DNA from: JBMOKT01 sp049323895
GTDB lineage: Bacteria; Bacillota; Peptococcia; Peptococcales; BICA1-8
Direction of reading: 5' to 3'
NCBI GenBank assembly: GCA_049323895.1
Contig: JBMOKT010000029.1
Location: 1 to 60,789 of the forward strand
DNA: 60,789 nt
How positions within the stretch are numbered: the stretch's first letter is position 1; every line of letters starts with the position of its first letter. This document shows positions 48,820 through 57,332 of this stretch, one piece after another. A program made the position numbers and the translations under genes. The notes beneath the pieces were generated by a model that made no database searches, had not been told where the DNA came from, and saw nothing but the letters and a program-made list of their open reading frames with translations.

Positions 48820-49644
48820 TTATACATGTAAACTAGACTTTTTTGACTTTATCATAACTTTTTCATTCTTTTCATCTAATTCCACCAATTGCAGCAGACC
48901 TAAGTATTTATCAACCAGCTTATTTGTGGGTTCAATAGTATCAACCAATACTCCCAGCCCCAGCACTTCAGCCTTAAACTCCTTCATTAGGTCAATCATT
49001 CCTTTGGCAGTTCCACCGGCTTTCATAAAATCATCTATGATAATTACCTGTGATTCTGAAGGCAATGCTCTCCTTGAGAGGGACATCGTGCCAATCTTCC
49101 TGGTGGAACCCGATACATAATTTATGCTTACCGCTGACCCTTCAGTTACTCTGCTGTCATCCCTGATTATAACAAGGGGTACGTTAAATGCCTTCGCCGT
49201 CATAAAAGCAATAGGAATACCTTTAGTTTCTACCGTAACTATATAATCAGGTTCTAGTTTTCCAAACCTGTGGGCAAATATATTACCTATCTTTGCTACT
49301 ACAGCGGGGTCATAAATAACATCGGTCATATACAAATATCCACCTGGTAAAATCCGTCTTGGGTCCGATAACTTTTGGGCCAGTCCCGATAGAAATTCAT
49401 CCTCAATATGGCTGCTATTATACGGTAAATAACGAACTCCCCCTGCTGCTCCCGAAATAGAGACCAGATTTCCCTGACCTGACTGTTGCAATGTTTCCTT
49501 AATAATTGTCAAATCTTCACTGATACTTGATTTAGCTGATTGAAAAATTTCCGCAAAATAACCCAAGGTGAACAACTGATGTGGATTTTCCAGTAGGATT
49601 TTAGTCAGCAACACCATTCGTTCACTTCTACGCCATTTTTCCAC
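48820..49644 (-). CDS. purR: Purine operon repressor PurR
   Basis: PurR represses purine synthesis genes and is released by PRPP. The 274-aa protein has an N-terminal winged HTH (RRSERMVLLTKILLENPHQLFTLGYFAEIFQSAKSSISEDLTIIK) and a PRTase-like domain with VIIIDDFMKAGGTAKGM, which binds PRPP. The GTG at 49644, 8 bases after GGGGTG, gives the usual N-terminus MEKWRRSER; 18 upstream codons are also in frame. The yabJ gene that follows purR in Bacillus is absent; spoVG comes next. Confidence 0.95.
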   Translation of the reverse strand: MEKWRRSERMVLLTKILLENPHQLFTLGYFAEIFQSAKSSISEDLTIIKETLQQSGQGNLVSISGAAGGVRYLPYNSSHIEDEFLSGLAQKLSDPRRILPGGYLYMTDVIYDPAVVAKIGNIFAHRFGKLEPDYIVTVETKGIPIAFMTAKAFNVPLVIIRDDSRVTEGSAVSINYVSGSTRKIGTMSLSRRALPSESQVIIIDDFMKAGGTAKGMIDLMKEFKAEVLGLGVLVDTIEPTNKLVDKYLGLLQLVELDEKNEKVMIKSKKSSLHV

Positions 49645-49768
49645 GTATTTTACACCCCACTTCCATGAAAGTAAGTATAATTTCCGAATATTAGACAAAC
49701 TATTTTATGATATTATTCACCTATTATCCATTATAAACTCATTTAGTGCTCAGTGGCAAGTTGCATTA

Positions 49769-49870
49769 GAAAAACACGGCTTGAGCCGAGCTTTTGACCA
49801 CTGCGGAAGTCGATGTTGCTCTTATACTTATTACCTTGTAAAAGTTATACTTTCTAAGTAAGTATACATA
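49769..49870. repeat. About 100-bp structured interspersed repeat, copy 3, upstream of purR
   Basis: It has the same blocks as copies 1 and 2 with more changes (GAGCTTTTGACCACTGCGG). TATACTTATT pairs with AAGTAAGTATA at ten positions. On the minus strand it ends in CGGC-TCAA-GCCG and TGTTTTT. Confidence 0.8.
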
Positions 49871-49874
49871 AAGG

Positions 49875-49902
49875 AAAAAACAGCCCATCTAATGAGCTGT
49901 TT
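49875..49902 (-). terminator. Terminator of the nucleotidyltransferase gene
   Basis: AAACAGCTCAT pairs with ATGGGCTGTTT around TAG, followed by TTTCC on the minus strand. Confidence 0.87.
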
Positions 49903-49907
49903 CGATT

Positions 49908-50681
49908 TTATGCCGGCTGGTTTTTATTTATGATACTTTCCACCAATTCCAAATCATTGGGTTTATCTACATCCACACCAATTTCAGGGTCTAATACTTC
50001 TATAACTTTACCATTGATTTTTAATAATTGACTAACCCTTTCCTCAGCTTCTTTTATTGTTAGGTTCCTCAAGAGATACTTTAAGATATATGTGTATCCG
50101 ATATAATTCAACAATTTAAATGGGCTTTTACGCAACTCAACCAGTTCCTCCGCTGAGTTTATCCGCGGTCGCACAATCTTAGGGTTAACTAGAAAAATAT
50201 TCCCCCCTGTAAAGATTCCTTCTTTAAACCTAACATAAGTCCTTCTAACCTTAGGGTATTTTGCCTCATTTAATGACTTGCGGACAATAGGGTAAATCAA
50301 GTCTGCCCCTTCCTTACTACCCTTTTCAAGGAATTTGTCAATGATATTCCCGGTAATCAGTGGTATATCTGAAGTTACAATCAGCACTTTATCTTCAGTT
50401 GTCTCGTCCAATACATTAAATGAATTTAATAGGCTCTGAATAATTGTAGCACCGCCTTCAACAATTGTTACTTCTTGATCATTTTCATAGATTGACCTTA
50501 AGCCATCCTTTGGACCCACTAAAATTATTCCTTTAACAAGCCTGGCGTTCTTTAAAGCATCTACCACATACTCTACCATGCATTTACTGCCTATCTTAAT
50601 TAATGCCTCATTTGGTTCGCTGCTGCATTCTTTAAGCTGTCCATTATTTAAACTTCCCGCTAGTATTATAGCTTTGGTCAA
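49908..50681 (-). CDS. NTP-transferase domain protein (MobA/IspD-like fold)
   Basis: The 257-aa protein has the Rossmann nucleotidyltransferase opening TKAIILAGSLNNGQLKE, the MVEYVVDAL and VLIVTSDIPLITGNII motifs (metal-binding Asp) and GIFTGGNIFLV, so it probably transfers a nucleotide to a phosphorylated acceptor; the acceptor is unknown. The start is a TTG at 50681, about 9 bases after AAGGGG; a 12-codon extension overlaps the gntR stop region. This gene next to purR recurs in Clostridia. Confidence 0.85.
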   Translation of the reverse strand: MTKAIILAGSLNNGQLKECSSEPNEALIKIGSKCMVEYVVDALKNARLVKGIILVGPKDGLRSIYENDQEVTIVEGGATIIQSLLNSFNVLDETTEDKVLIVTSDIPLITGNIIDKFLEKGSKEGADLIYPIVRKSLNEAKYPKVRRTYVRFKEGIFTGGNIFLVNPKIVRPRINSAEELVELRKSPFKLLNYIGYTYILKYLLRNLTIKEAEERVSQLLKINGKVIEVLDPEIGVDVDKPNDLELVESIINKNQPA

Positions 50682-50697
50682 AAACAAGGACCCCTTT

Positions 50698-51405
50698 CTA
50701 TTTTTTTTCCTCCTCATAGTATAACCCTTGTTTTTCCAAAGATAACATCATGGCATGTTCTGCATTTTCTATATGTTCCCTTGCTAACTGTTCGGCCAGT
50801 TTACTATTCCTTTCGGCTAGTGCTTCCACAATTTTTTTATGTTCCTCAAGGGCAGTTCTGCTCCTGCCTGGTCTGGCTAAGGATGCAGAGCGGAAACGAT
50901 GCAACTGTTCCTGAAGGTGGTTTACGAAGTGGATTAATCGTTCATTTCTTGCAGCCTTGTATACTAAATCATGGAAGGATGTATCAATTTCAACTATCGT
51001 ACGCAGATTGTTGGCTTCAGTTTCTTCCCCTTCCTTAACCATCTGCCTTTCCATTTCTTCCAATTCCTCTTCTGTTATTCTTTCTGCAGCTAAACTGGCA
51101 GCTAATGCCTCTAAGGCAGCCCTTACTTCAAAAACTTCGTGGATATCCTTCATAGAAATACCCGCAACGTAAGCACCTCTACGGGGAACCATTACCACAA
51201 AGCCTTCTAACTCCAGTTTTCTAATAGCTTCCCTAACAGGGGTCCTGCTGACACCCATTTCCTCTGCTAACTGAATTTCCATTAGTCTTTCCCCAGGTCT
51301 CAGAACTTGATTAATGATAGCATCCCGTAAAGTCTCAAAAACAATTTCCCGTAAGGGTTTATACCCATCAAGCTTGACCGGGATAAGCCTTCTTACTGTA
51401 CTCAT
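50698..51405 (-). CDS. GntR family transcriptional regulator (FadR-type)
   Basis: The 235-aa protein has the GntR winged HTH (LREIVFETLRDAIINQVLRPGERLMEIQLAEEMGVSRTPVREAIRKLELEGFVVMVPRRGAYV) and a FadR-type all-helical FCD domain with EVRAALEALAASLAAERI and a DxxFH metal-like pattern (DTSFHDLVYKAA). It overlaps ispE by 4 bases (ATGA) and precedes the nucleotidyltransferase by 16 bases, so all three are likely cotranscribed. Effector and targets are unknown. Confidence 0.92.
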   Translation of the reverse strand: MSTVRRLIPVKLDGYKPLREIVFETLRDAIINQVLRPGERLMEIQLAEEMGVSRTPVREAIRKLELEGFVVMVPRRGAYVAGISMKDIHEVFEVRAALEALAASLAAERITEEELEEMERQMVKEGEETEANNLRTIVEIDTSFHDLVYKAARNERLIHFVNHLQEQLHRFRSASLARPGRSRTALEEHKKIVEALAERNSKLAEQLAREHIENAEHAMMLSLEKQGLYYEEEKK

Positions 51406-52283
51406 CTAATCTTCACCCTCTCTTTAATATCTAAATTGTTTAATGTATGGGCAATATAAACTTCTTCAAAATACTTTTCTAGTTTCCAGACTGTCTCTAA
51501 TGCATTAGCTTTATAGGGAAACAAAGCAAATATCGCAGAACCGCTTCCTGACATTAATACATAGTCTGCCCCTAAATTTATTATTTTTTCCTTTATTGTT
51601 TTTACCTCTGGATAAAGGGAAAAGGTGCTGTTTTCTAATGTATTAGAGAGATTTTTTAAGATAAATTCTACATCATTCGTCCTGATAGCTTCAATATATT
51701 TCTTTATAATAGAATTATCTGTTTGGTGTAACTTTAGGTTTTGATAGACTTCCTTGGTTTTGACTCCAAAAGGGGGCTTTACTAATACAACCGTTAATGG
51801 AGGACAGTCTGGAATATCTATAAGCTTTTCCCCCCGTCCATAGGCATAGGCAGTTGGACCAGCTAAGCAAAAGGGTACATCAGATCCCAATTGGGCTCCC
51901 AGTGCATGCATTTCCTCTCTTTCCATATTTAAGGCAAAAAGCTTGTCCATCCCTAAAATAACGGCTGCAGCATCTGTACTTCCCCCTGCCAAACCAGCTT
52001 CCATAGGTATATTCTTTTCAATAAAAATCTCCACTCCTGTTAGTTGGGGATGTTTTTTAAGGAGAATCTCTGCAGCTTTGTAGGCCAGGTTTTTTTCATC
52101 TTTCGGCACTGAGGGATGGTTACAACCAATAGATATGCCTTGTCCTGGTCTTATGATTACCTGATCGTGGAGGCTGATGTTTTGCATTATCATTTCAACT
52201 TCATGAAATCCATCAGCTCTTTTTCCTTTTACATCAAGAATTAAGTTTATTTTGGCATAGGCTTTAACTACTGCTTCTTCCAT
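51402..52283 (-). CDS. ispE: 4-diphosphocytidyl-2-C-methyl-D-erythritol kinase
   Basis: IspE is a GHMP kinase of the MEP isoprenoid pathway. The 293-aa protein has AYAKINLILDVKGKRADGFHEVEMIMQNI, the ATP loop PMEAGLAGGSTDAAA, the substrate-site SDVPFCLAG, and MSGSGSAIFALF. It marks one end of the conserved block shared with Bacillus (ispE-purR-spoVG-glmU-prs). Confidence 0.96.
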   Translation of the reverse strand: MEEAVVKAYAKINLILDVKGKRADGFHEVEMIMQNISLHDQVIIRPGQGISIGCNHPSVPKDEKNLAYKAAEILLKKHPQLTGVEIFIEKNIPMEAGLAGGSTDAAAVILGMDKLFALNMEREEMHALGAQLGSDVPFCLAGPTAYAYGRGEKLIDIPDCPPLTVVLVKPPFGVKTKEVYQNLKLHQTDNSIIKKYIEAIRTNDVEFILKNLSNTLENSTFSLYPEVKTIKEKIINLGADYVLMSGSGSAIFALFPYKANALETVWKLEKYFEEVYIAHTLNNLDIKERVKIR

Positions 52284-52362
52284 AAAATCCTCTTTCTTTA
52301 ATATATAATAGAAATAATTACCTTTTCAATATTATATAATACTTTAATGATAGATAACAAAT

Positions 52363-52406
52363 AAAAAACCACCTGCGGCGTTCAGTGGCTAGCGACCTAA
52401 ACGATA
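52363..52406 (-). repeat. Spare-terminator module, copy 3
   Basis: GTTTAGG, a heptad remnant GCTAGCCA, CTGAAC, then CGCC-GCA-GGTG and TTTTTT on the minus strand. The single change in the last arm keeps pairing through G-U. Confidence 0.78.
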
Positions 52407-52412
52407 AAGAAA

Positions 52413-52436
52413 GAAACTGAGCCGCTGCTCAGTTTC
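52413..52436 (-). terminator. Terminator of uraA
   Basis: GAAACTGAGC pairs with GCTCAGTTTC around AGCG, followed by TTTCTTTA on the minus strand. A heptad run (52441-52470) lies between it and the gene. Confidence 0.88.
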
Positions 52437-52440
52437 TGGT

Positions 52441-52470
52441 TGACTAGTTATTAGTGGCTAGTGGCTAGCA
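52441..52470. repeat. Degenerate heptad repeat downstream of uraA
   Basis: TGACTAG, TTATTAG, TGGCTAG and TGGCTAG follow in 7-base register. Confidence 0.85.
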
Positions 52471-52542
52471 AAAACCACTCAGCAGACCTATATAATAATT
52501 GGAAAATCAATGCCTATTGACTGTAAGTTAATTAAATTAAGT

Positions 52543-53850
52543 TTATTTAGATTTTTCCATGACTAGCTTCATTTTTGCAGATTGATTCTCCATTGTTGCG
52601 GCTTCTTCATTTTTGCTGCTCACGAAGCTGGGAATTATAATATTAATTATTGCATTAAGAGATACACCGATTATAGCAGCTAAGCTTAGACCAGAAAGAC
52701 TGGCATATTGGGTCAAAGGTACCACCGCTGGATTAGCATCACCTTTAATAGAAACGATACCAATAATTAATATGGTAAAGACCACTATGCTGTTACGCAA
52801 GTCTGAAAGGTCAGGCTTGCTGTCCACCAAAGTGCGCACACCAATGCTGGCAATCATGCCAAAAAGCACAAAGCTTACTCCGCCCATTACAGCTACAGGT
52901 ATTGTTTGGATTACTGCGCCAAACTTACCTATTAAACTTAGGAGTATGGCAACTACTGCTGCTCCCCTTAGGATGGCAGGATTATAGTTCTTTGTTACGG
53001 CTAAAACACCGGTATTTTCACCATAGGTTGTGTTTGCCGGAGCACCGATAAGTCCGGCAAAAGCTGTGGCAACACCATCACCGATTAGTGTCCTGTGAAG
53101 CCCTGGAGACTTAAAGAAATCCTTGCCCACAACTGCACCGTTCGTAGTTATATCACCTATGTGTTCAATCATAGTAACCAAAGCAATAGGAACAATCACT
53201 TTCAACGCATCAACTGAAAATTTAGGGGCAAGCATCATCCCGGTAAAATCTTTAACTCCATAGATAATCGGAGCATTTGCAACGGGTGTAAAGTCTACAA
53301 TTCCCATAGTTATTGATGCGATATAACCTACAGCAATTCCAGTTATGATAGGAATCATTCTTACGAAACCCTTTGCCAAAATTCCAGTTAAGGCGATAGC
53401 AATGATAGTGATAATAGCAATTGTCCAATTTGCAGAAGCCATGTCTACAGCTACAGGAGCCAGAATTAAACCAATAACTATGATTATAGGACCGGTAACA
53501 ATGGACGGAAATACTTTTTTAATTTTTTCCGGACCCACAACATAAACAATACCAGCCATTAATACATAGACAGCACCTACCACAATAAAGGAACCTGTTG
53601 CATAAGCCAAACCAAAATTCTCTTTTACTATCATTATTCCGGCAATAAAGGCGAAAGATGAACCTAAGAAGACAGGTACCTTACCCCCGGTAATTAGGTG
53701 AAATAATAGGGTGCCTACACCCGCACCAAGTAAAGCAATGGAAGGATTTAAACCTGTAATAAACGGTACTAACACCGTTGCACCAAACATAGCTAAAACA
53801 TGCTGAAATGATAATAAACCCGCGGATAAAAAGGTCTGTTGTTTTTCCAT
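52543..53850 (-). CDS. uraA: Uracil-xanthine permease (UraA/PyrP)
   Basis: The 435-aa nucleobase:cation symporter 2 protein has 12-14 membrane segments and the family motifs LSFQHVLAMFGATVLVPFITGL, VTMIEHIGDITTNGAVVGKDF and PANTTYGENTGVLAVTKNYNP. It imports uracil. The ATG at 53850 follows AAGGAGG by 8 bases; nine upstream codons are in frame. A PyrR-type attenuator directly upstream confirms pyrimidine control. Confidence 0.95.
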   Translation of the reverse strand: MEKQQTFLSAGLLSFQHVLAMFGATVLVPFITGLNPSIALLGAGVGTLLFHLITGGKVPVFLGSSFAFIAGIMIVKENFGLAYATGSFIVVGAVYVLMAGIVYVVGPEKIKKVFPSIVTGPIIIVIGLILAPVAVDMASANWTIAIITIIAIALTGILAKGFVRMIPIITGIAVGYIASITMGIVDFTPVANAPIIYGVKDFTGMMLAPKFSVDALKVIVPIALVTMIEHIGDITTNGAVVGKDFFKSPGLHRTLIGDGVATAFAGLIGAPANTTYGENTGVLAVTKNYNPAILRGAAVVAILLSLIGKFGAVIQTIPVAVMGGVSFVLFGMIASIGVRTLVDSKPDLSDLRNSIVVFTILIIGIVSIKGDANPAVVPLTQYASLSGLSLAAIIGVSLNAIINIIIPSFVSSKNEEAATMENQSAKMKLVMEKSK

Positions 53851-53877
53851 GAAAGATTCCTCCTTTTTTTTCCGCAT

Positions 53878-53970
53878 AAAAAACCCCCTTACCGTGAGTT
53901 TAGCACAATAAGGAGGTATTAATAGCTCTGAATACCTAACCTCAGCGCCTTTTTGGCCTCACGGGACCAA
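53878..53970 (-). promoter_or_regulatory. PyrR-dependent transcription attenuator of uraA
   Basis: The PyrR-binding hairpin TTGG-TCCCGTGAG-GCCAA (53970-53953) contains the consensus core GGUCCCGUGAGGCC. Downstream a terminator stem ACCTCCTTA / TAAGGGGGT ends in six T (53917-53878). PyrR with UMP should stabilise the first hairpin and allow termination before uraA. Confidence 0.92.
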
Positions 53971-54049
53971 TTTAAAGGTAGAAGGTTTCTTATGCGATTT
54001 GTTATAAAAATTATACCCCTAATCAGTTTTGAAGTCAATGATTTATTGC

Positions 54050-54313
54050 TTATGTATGGAATCTAGAAATCTTGCCATTAGAATATTTACCTGTTATAAT
54101 ACCGTCGTTATTATACTCTTCAAGAAATAAATTAGTACTGACATCTACACCCCTGCTGGCAACCAAAGGTGCTAACTCATTGACAATAGACTCTACTTGC
54201 CCGTATTTTCTAAATCTAGTACCCTCGATTTCATAGCCTAGACTTGTCAAGTCATCTTCTAATTCTGCGAAATTTTTACTGCTCAAAAGTTCCCCTTCAA
54301 CGTAATTTTTCAC
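54050..54313 (-). CDS. Small hypothetical protein downstream of a chemoreceptor, 87 aa
   Basis: The protein (MKNYVEGELLSSKNFAELED, ending YSNGKISRFHT) is soluble and mixed alpha/beta with no motif that I recognise. It starts at a GTG 7 bases after GAGGTG and follows the chemoreceptor gene by 47 bases in the same direction, so the two may be coexpressed. It might be an accessory or signalling partner, but this is inference. Confidence 0.65.
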   Translation of the reverse strand: MKNYVEGELLSSKNFAELEDDLTSLGYEIEGTRFRKYGQVESIVNELAPLVASRGVDVSTNLFLEEYNNDGIITGKYSNGKISRFHT

Positions 54314-54360
54314 AAAAAATCACCTCAAAATTATAATGCAACTTCGAGGTGAAAGATATA

Positions 54361-55539
54361 CTATTGAAGAAGATTTTTTATGGATTCAACCAGTTCTTGA
54401 CTGGTTGAATTTATAGTTTGCAAGTTTTGATTTATTTTATTTATTCCTTCTTTTTCTTTAATCGCAGAAAGGGAAATTTTATTAACACTTTCCCGATTAG
54501 CCAAAAGTTCCTTTGTCAAGAGCTGTAATGAGGGTCCAATTTCCTCTACAACTTTGAAAATCCCTCCCATTAGACTTCGTATTGTTTCCACGGAACTGCG
54601 GCTCTCTTCCGCAAGTTTTCGGACCTCCTGAGCCACTACTGCAAAACCCCGTCCTTGTTCCCCGGCTCTTGCAGCCTCGATAGCTGCGTTTAAGGCTAAT
54701 AAATTTGTCTGCCCGGAAATATGTTTAATGGTGTCCACAAACGAACCTATTTTATTTGTAGCTTCTGTCAGGTTTTTGGCTGAGTTAAGCGTTTCATTAA
54801 CATTGTTAGCCTCTTCATCCATTTTGCTGCTTACTTCCTGGATAGTGCCGGAAGTAGCTTCAATTGAAGCTGCAACTTCGTTTGTAATGGAGACAATATT
54901 CTGTATCTCATGGTTTAAATGGTTACAAACCTGTGACACCTGCCTGGATACCTTGCGATAGTTATACAGTGTAATATATTCCATTATTTGTTTTGTTGAC
55001 TCAAAAGTAGGCATGCGGTTTGCAGGAATAATCTTTACATCAGGGTGCAAATAATCACTATACTTACCAAGTTCTCCATCTTTGCCAACAATTGTATTTG
55101 CACCAATGATATACTTGGCATTACGGAGTTTACCGGCTACTTCCTCTTTAGATAATTCCGCAAATGCAACCACATCGAAAGTTAAGTGGTCAATTCCCTG
55201 TTCTAGGCAATACTCCTTAATTTTGTTTCCCTGGGCAGTATTATTGTTAAAAATTATTACCTTCTCAGCAGAGGGTATTTTAGCTATACTAACAAAAAAT
55301 TTAGAATTAGGAACTAATTCCAGGCTGAGAATTTTTTCCCGGGGTACTATTTTGGCAGTTTGTTCTACTCGGGTAGGTAAAGCAATATATAAATCAGTAT
55401 TGGGATCTACAGTAAGTTTTTCAATGCTTACAGCAGCAGCCTTAATATTACCGTGAAAAATTTCATTTACTGCCGCAAGCAACTCATCAGCCACAGTTTG
55501 ACTGCTTCCTACCGTTACGGCATTAATAAACTGAGTCAT
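54361..55539 (-). CDS. Soluble methyl-accepting chemotaxis protein
   Basis: The 392-aa protein has the highly conserved receptor hairpin tip (NLLALNAAIEAARAGEQGRGFAVVAQEVRKLAEES near residues 280-315) but no membrane segment. The first 190 residues form a novel-looking alpha/beta sensor with VSIEKLTVDPNTDLYIALPTRVEQ and KYIIGANTIVG, reminiscent of PrpR_N-type ligand-binding folds used by cytosolic regulators. It would signal to CheA from the cytoplasm. Methylation helices are short. Confidence 0.88.
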   Translation of the reverse strand: MTQFINAVTVGSSQTVADELLAAVNEIFHGNIKAAAVSIEKLTVDPNTDLYIALPTRVEQTAKIVPREKILSLELVPNSKFFVSIAKIPSAEKVIIFNNNTAQGNKIKEYCLEQGIDHLTFDVVAFAELSKEEVAGKLRNAKYIIGANTIVGKDGELGKYSDYLHPDVKIIPANRMPTFESTKQIMEYITLYNYRKVSRQVSQVCNHLNHEIQNIVSITNEVAASIEATSGTIQEVSSKMDEEANNVNETLNSAKNLTEATNKIGSFVDTIKHISGQTNLLALNAAIEAARAGEQGRGFAVVAQEVRKLAEESRSSVETIRSLMGGIFKVVEEIGPSLQLLTKELLANRESVNKISLSAIKEKEGINKINQNLQTINSTSQELVESIKNLLQ

Positions 55540-55642
55540 TTTACCAGCCCCTTCAGTTACTTGTGAAATTAATTATTAATTCGACTTATTATTTATAATA
55601 CCTGCAGAAATTTCCATAATATTATAAAATTTCTATCCTGAT

Positions 55643-55699
55643 AAAAAACCGCCTGCGGCGTTTAGTGGCTAGTAAAACACATTAAAAAGCTAAACGATA
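55643..55699 (-). repeat. Spare-terminator module, copy 4
   Basis: This cleanest copy has GTTTAGC, a T-rich linker with ATGTGTTTTACTAGCCA, CTAAAC, CGCC-GCA-GGCG and TTTTTT on the minus strand. It directly follows the terminator of the second amino-acid ATPase gene. Confidence 0.85.
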
Positions 55700-55728
55700 A
55701 AAAAACAGACACCCGCAAGTATCTGTTT
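55699..55728 (-). terminator. Terminator of the second amino-acid ABC operon
   Basis: AAACAGATAC pairs imperfectly with GGTGTCTGTTT around a TTGCG loop and is followed by TTTT on the minus strand. Confidence 0.85.
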
Positions 55729-55737
55729 CTAGTATAC

Positions 55738-56490
55738 TTATAAAATTTTAGAAAGGAATTCCCTGGTACGGGGATGCCTGGGATTTGAAAAGATTTCCGT
55801 AGGAGGACCTTCTTCAACAATTCTGCCGTCGTCCATAAAAATTACCCTGTCGGCAACCTCTTTGGCAAAAGCCATTTCATGGGTTACCACAACCATGGTC
55901 ATCCCTTCCTTAGCTAAATCCTTCATAACCGCCAATACTTCACCGACCAACTCGGGGTCTAAGGCAGAAGTGGGCTCGTCAAAAAGCATTATTTTAGGCT
56001 CCACAGCTAAGGCTCTGGCAATTGCAACCCTTTGTTGCTGCCCTCCGGAAAGATGCGCAGGATAAGCATTAACCTTTTCGGAAAGACCTACCTTTTGAAG
56101 TAATTTTATAGCAAGCTCTCTAGCGGATTTTTTATCCATATGTCTAACTAACATAGGGGCCTCTATCAGATTCTCCAGTACAGTCATATGGGGGAAAAGA
56201 TTAAACCTCTGAAAAACCATACCAATGTTTGCACGCATTTTATATATTTCTTTTGGGGGAGCATCTACTATTTTACCATTTAACTCTTTTTTACCAATTA
56301 ATTTACCATCAATATATATTTTGCCTTCATTAATTTTTTCTAAATAATTCATACACCTTAATAAAGTGCTTTTGCCAGATCCACTAGGACCAATTACTAC
56401 TACTACTTCAGCCGGAGCAATTTTTAAATTTACATTCTTAAGTACCTTTAAAGTACCAAAGCTTTTCGATACATCTTCTACTCTAATCAT
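55738..56490 (-). CDS. Amino-acid ABC transporter ATP-binding protein (second copy)
   Basis: The 250-aa ATPase has Walker A GPSGSGKST, signature LSGGQQQRVAIARALA and Walker B IMLFDEPTSALDPE. Much of the second half is nearly identical to the ATPase at 29697, so the two are paralogues. It differs by an insertion near residues 58-74 (GKLIGKKELNGKIVDAP). It is 11 bases after the permease. Confidence 0.95.
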   Translation of the reverse strand: MIRVEDVSKSFGTLKVLKNVNLKIAPAEVVVVIGPSGSGKSTLLRCMNYLEKINEGKIYIDGKLIGKKELNGKIVDAPPKEIYKMRANIGMVFQRFNLFPHMTVLENLIEAPMLVRHMDKKSARELAIKLLQKVGLSEKVNAYPAHLSGGQQQRVAIARALAVEPKIMLFDEPTSALDPELVGEVLAVMKDLAKEGMTMVVVTHEMAFAKEVADRVIFMDDGRIVEEGPPTEIFSNPRHPRTREFLSKIL

Positions 56491-56501
56491 TGCACTACCC
56501 C

Positions 56502-57179
56502 CTATTCCGAGCGTGCTAGCTTATTTTCTAGCCTTCCGAATAAAATAGTAAAGAAAGTGGTTAATATCAAATAAATAATTCCAGCGGTTATAAACATTTC
56601 AAAGGGCTTAAAATGGGAGGCGGCATAAATCTGCGCAGTTCTTGTTAACTCAGTCATCGTTATCGTTGATACCAATGCTGTATCTTTTAATAAAGTTATA
56701 AACTCATTACCCATAGGTGGTATTAACCTACGATATGTTTGAGGTATAATAATTTTTCGCATTGCTTGAGAATAGCCCATTCCCAAAGAAAGTGCTGCTT
56801 CCATTTGTCCTTTATCAATAGATTGAATACCGGCACGAATTATCTCCGCTATATATGCCCCACCACATAAACTGATTCCTATAATGGCTGCAGTAAATGC
56901 ATTGAGAGTAATTCCTAATGCCATAGGTAATGCATTATAAATAATAAACAGCTGCACTAAAAGGGGGATCCCTCTAAAAATCCATGTATATATTCCTCCA
57001 ATAAAATTTAATACAGGGCTTTTTATAATCTTCATTAATGCAATGATTAATCCTATGAATGTTCCAAATGTTATGGCACATGCAGTTAAGGTAACTGTCA
57101 TACCGGCACCTTTTATTAATAGGGGTAACATTTTTAATGTAAATGCCCAATCCCATACAAAACCAAAACTAGTAATCAC
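56502..57179 (-). CDS. Amino-acid ABC transporter permease (second copy)
   Basis: The 225-aa permease has about five membrane helices and the EAA loop EAALSLGMGYSQAMRKIIIPQTYRRLIPPMGNEF. The start is a GTG at 57179, 9 bases after GGGGG; an ATG eight codons upstream lacks a site. The order binding protein-permease-ATPase matches the operon at 29.7-32 kb. Confidence 0.93.
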   Translation of the reverse strand: MITSFGFVWDWAFTLKMLPLLIKGAGMTVTLTACAITFGTFIGLIIALMKIIKSPVLNFIGGIYTWIFRGIPLLVQLFIIYNALPMALGITLNAFTAAIIGISLCGGAYIAEIIRAGIQSIDKGQMEAALSLGMGYSQAMRKIIIPQTYRRLIPPMGNEFITLLKDTALVSTITMTELTRTAQIYAASHFKPFEMFITAGIIYLILTTFFTILFGRLENKLARSE

Positions 57180-57273
57180 TTTAAACTTCCCCCTGCTAAT
57201 CAATTCCGCTAAATATTATATGATGAAGTATTTCCATTATTTTCACATTAAATCTTAAAGCCAAGACGTGAAT

Positions 57274-57295
57274 AAAGGGGGAATTTTCCCCCTTT
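57274..57295 (-). terminator. Stem-loop between binding protein and permease genes
   Basis: AAAGGGGGAA pairs with TTCCCCCTTT around AA. It probably protects or partly terminates the binding-protein message, raising its level. Confidence 0.8.
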
Positions 57296-57332
57296 AATTT
57301 TTTATATTATAAGATTAAATGTTTTTCGAAAA

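Noticed and set aside
244..52470. CRISPR array interpretation of the heptad runs
   Set aside because: Units are 7 bases in direct tandem without unique spacers, and no cas genes are present.
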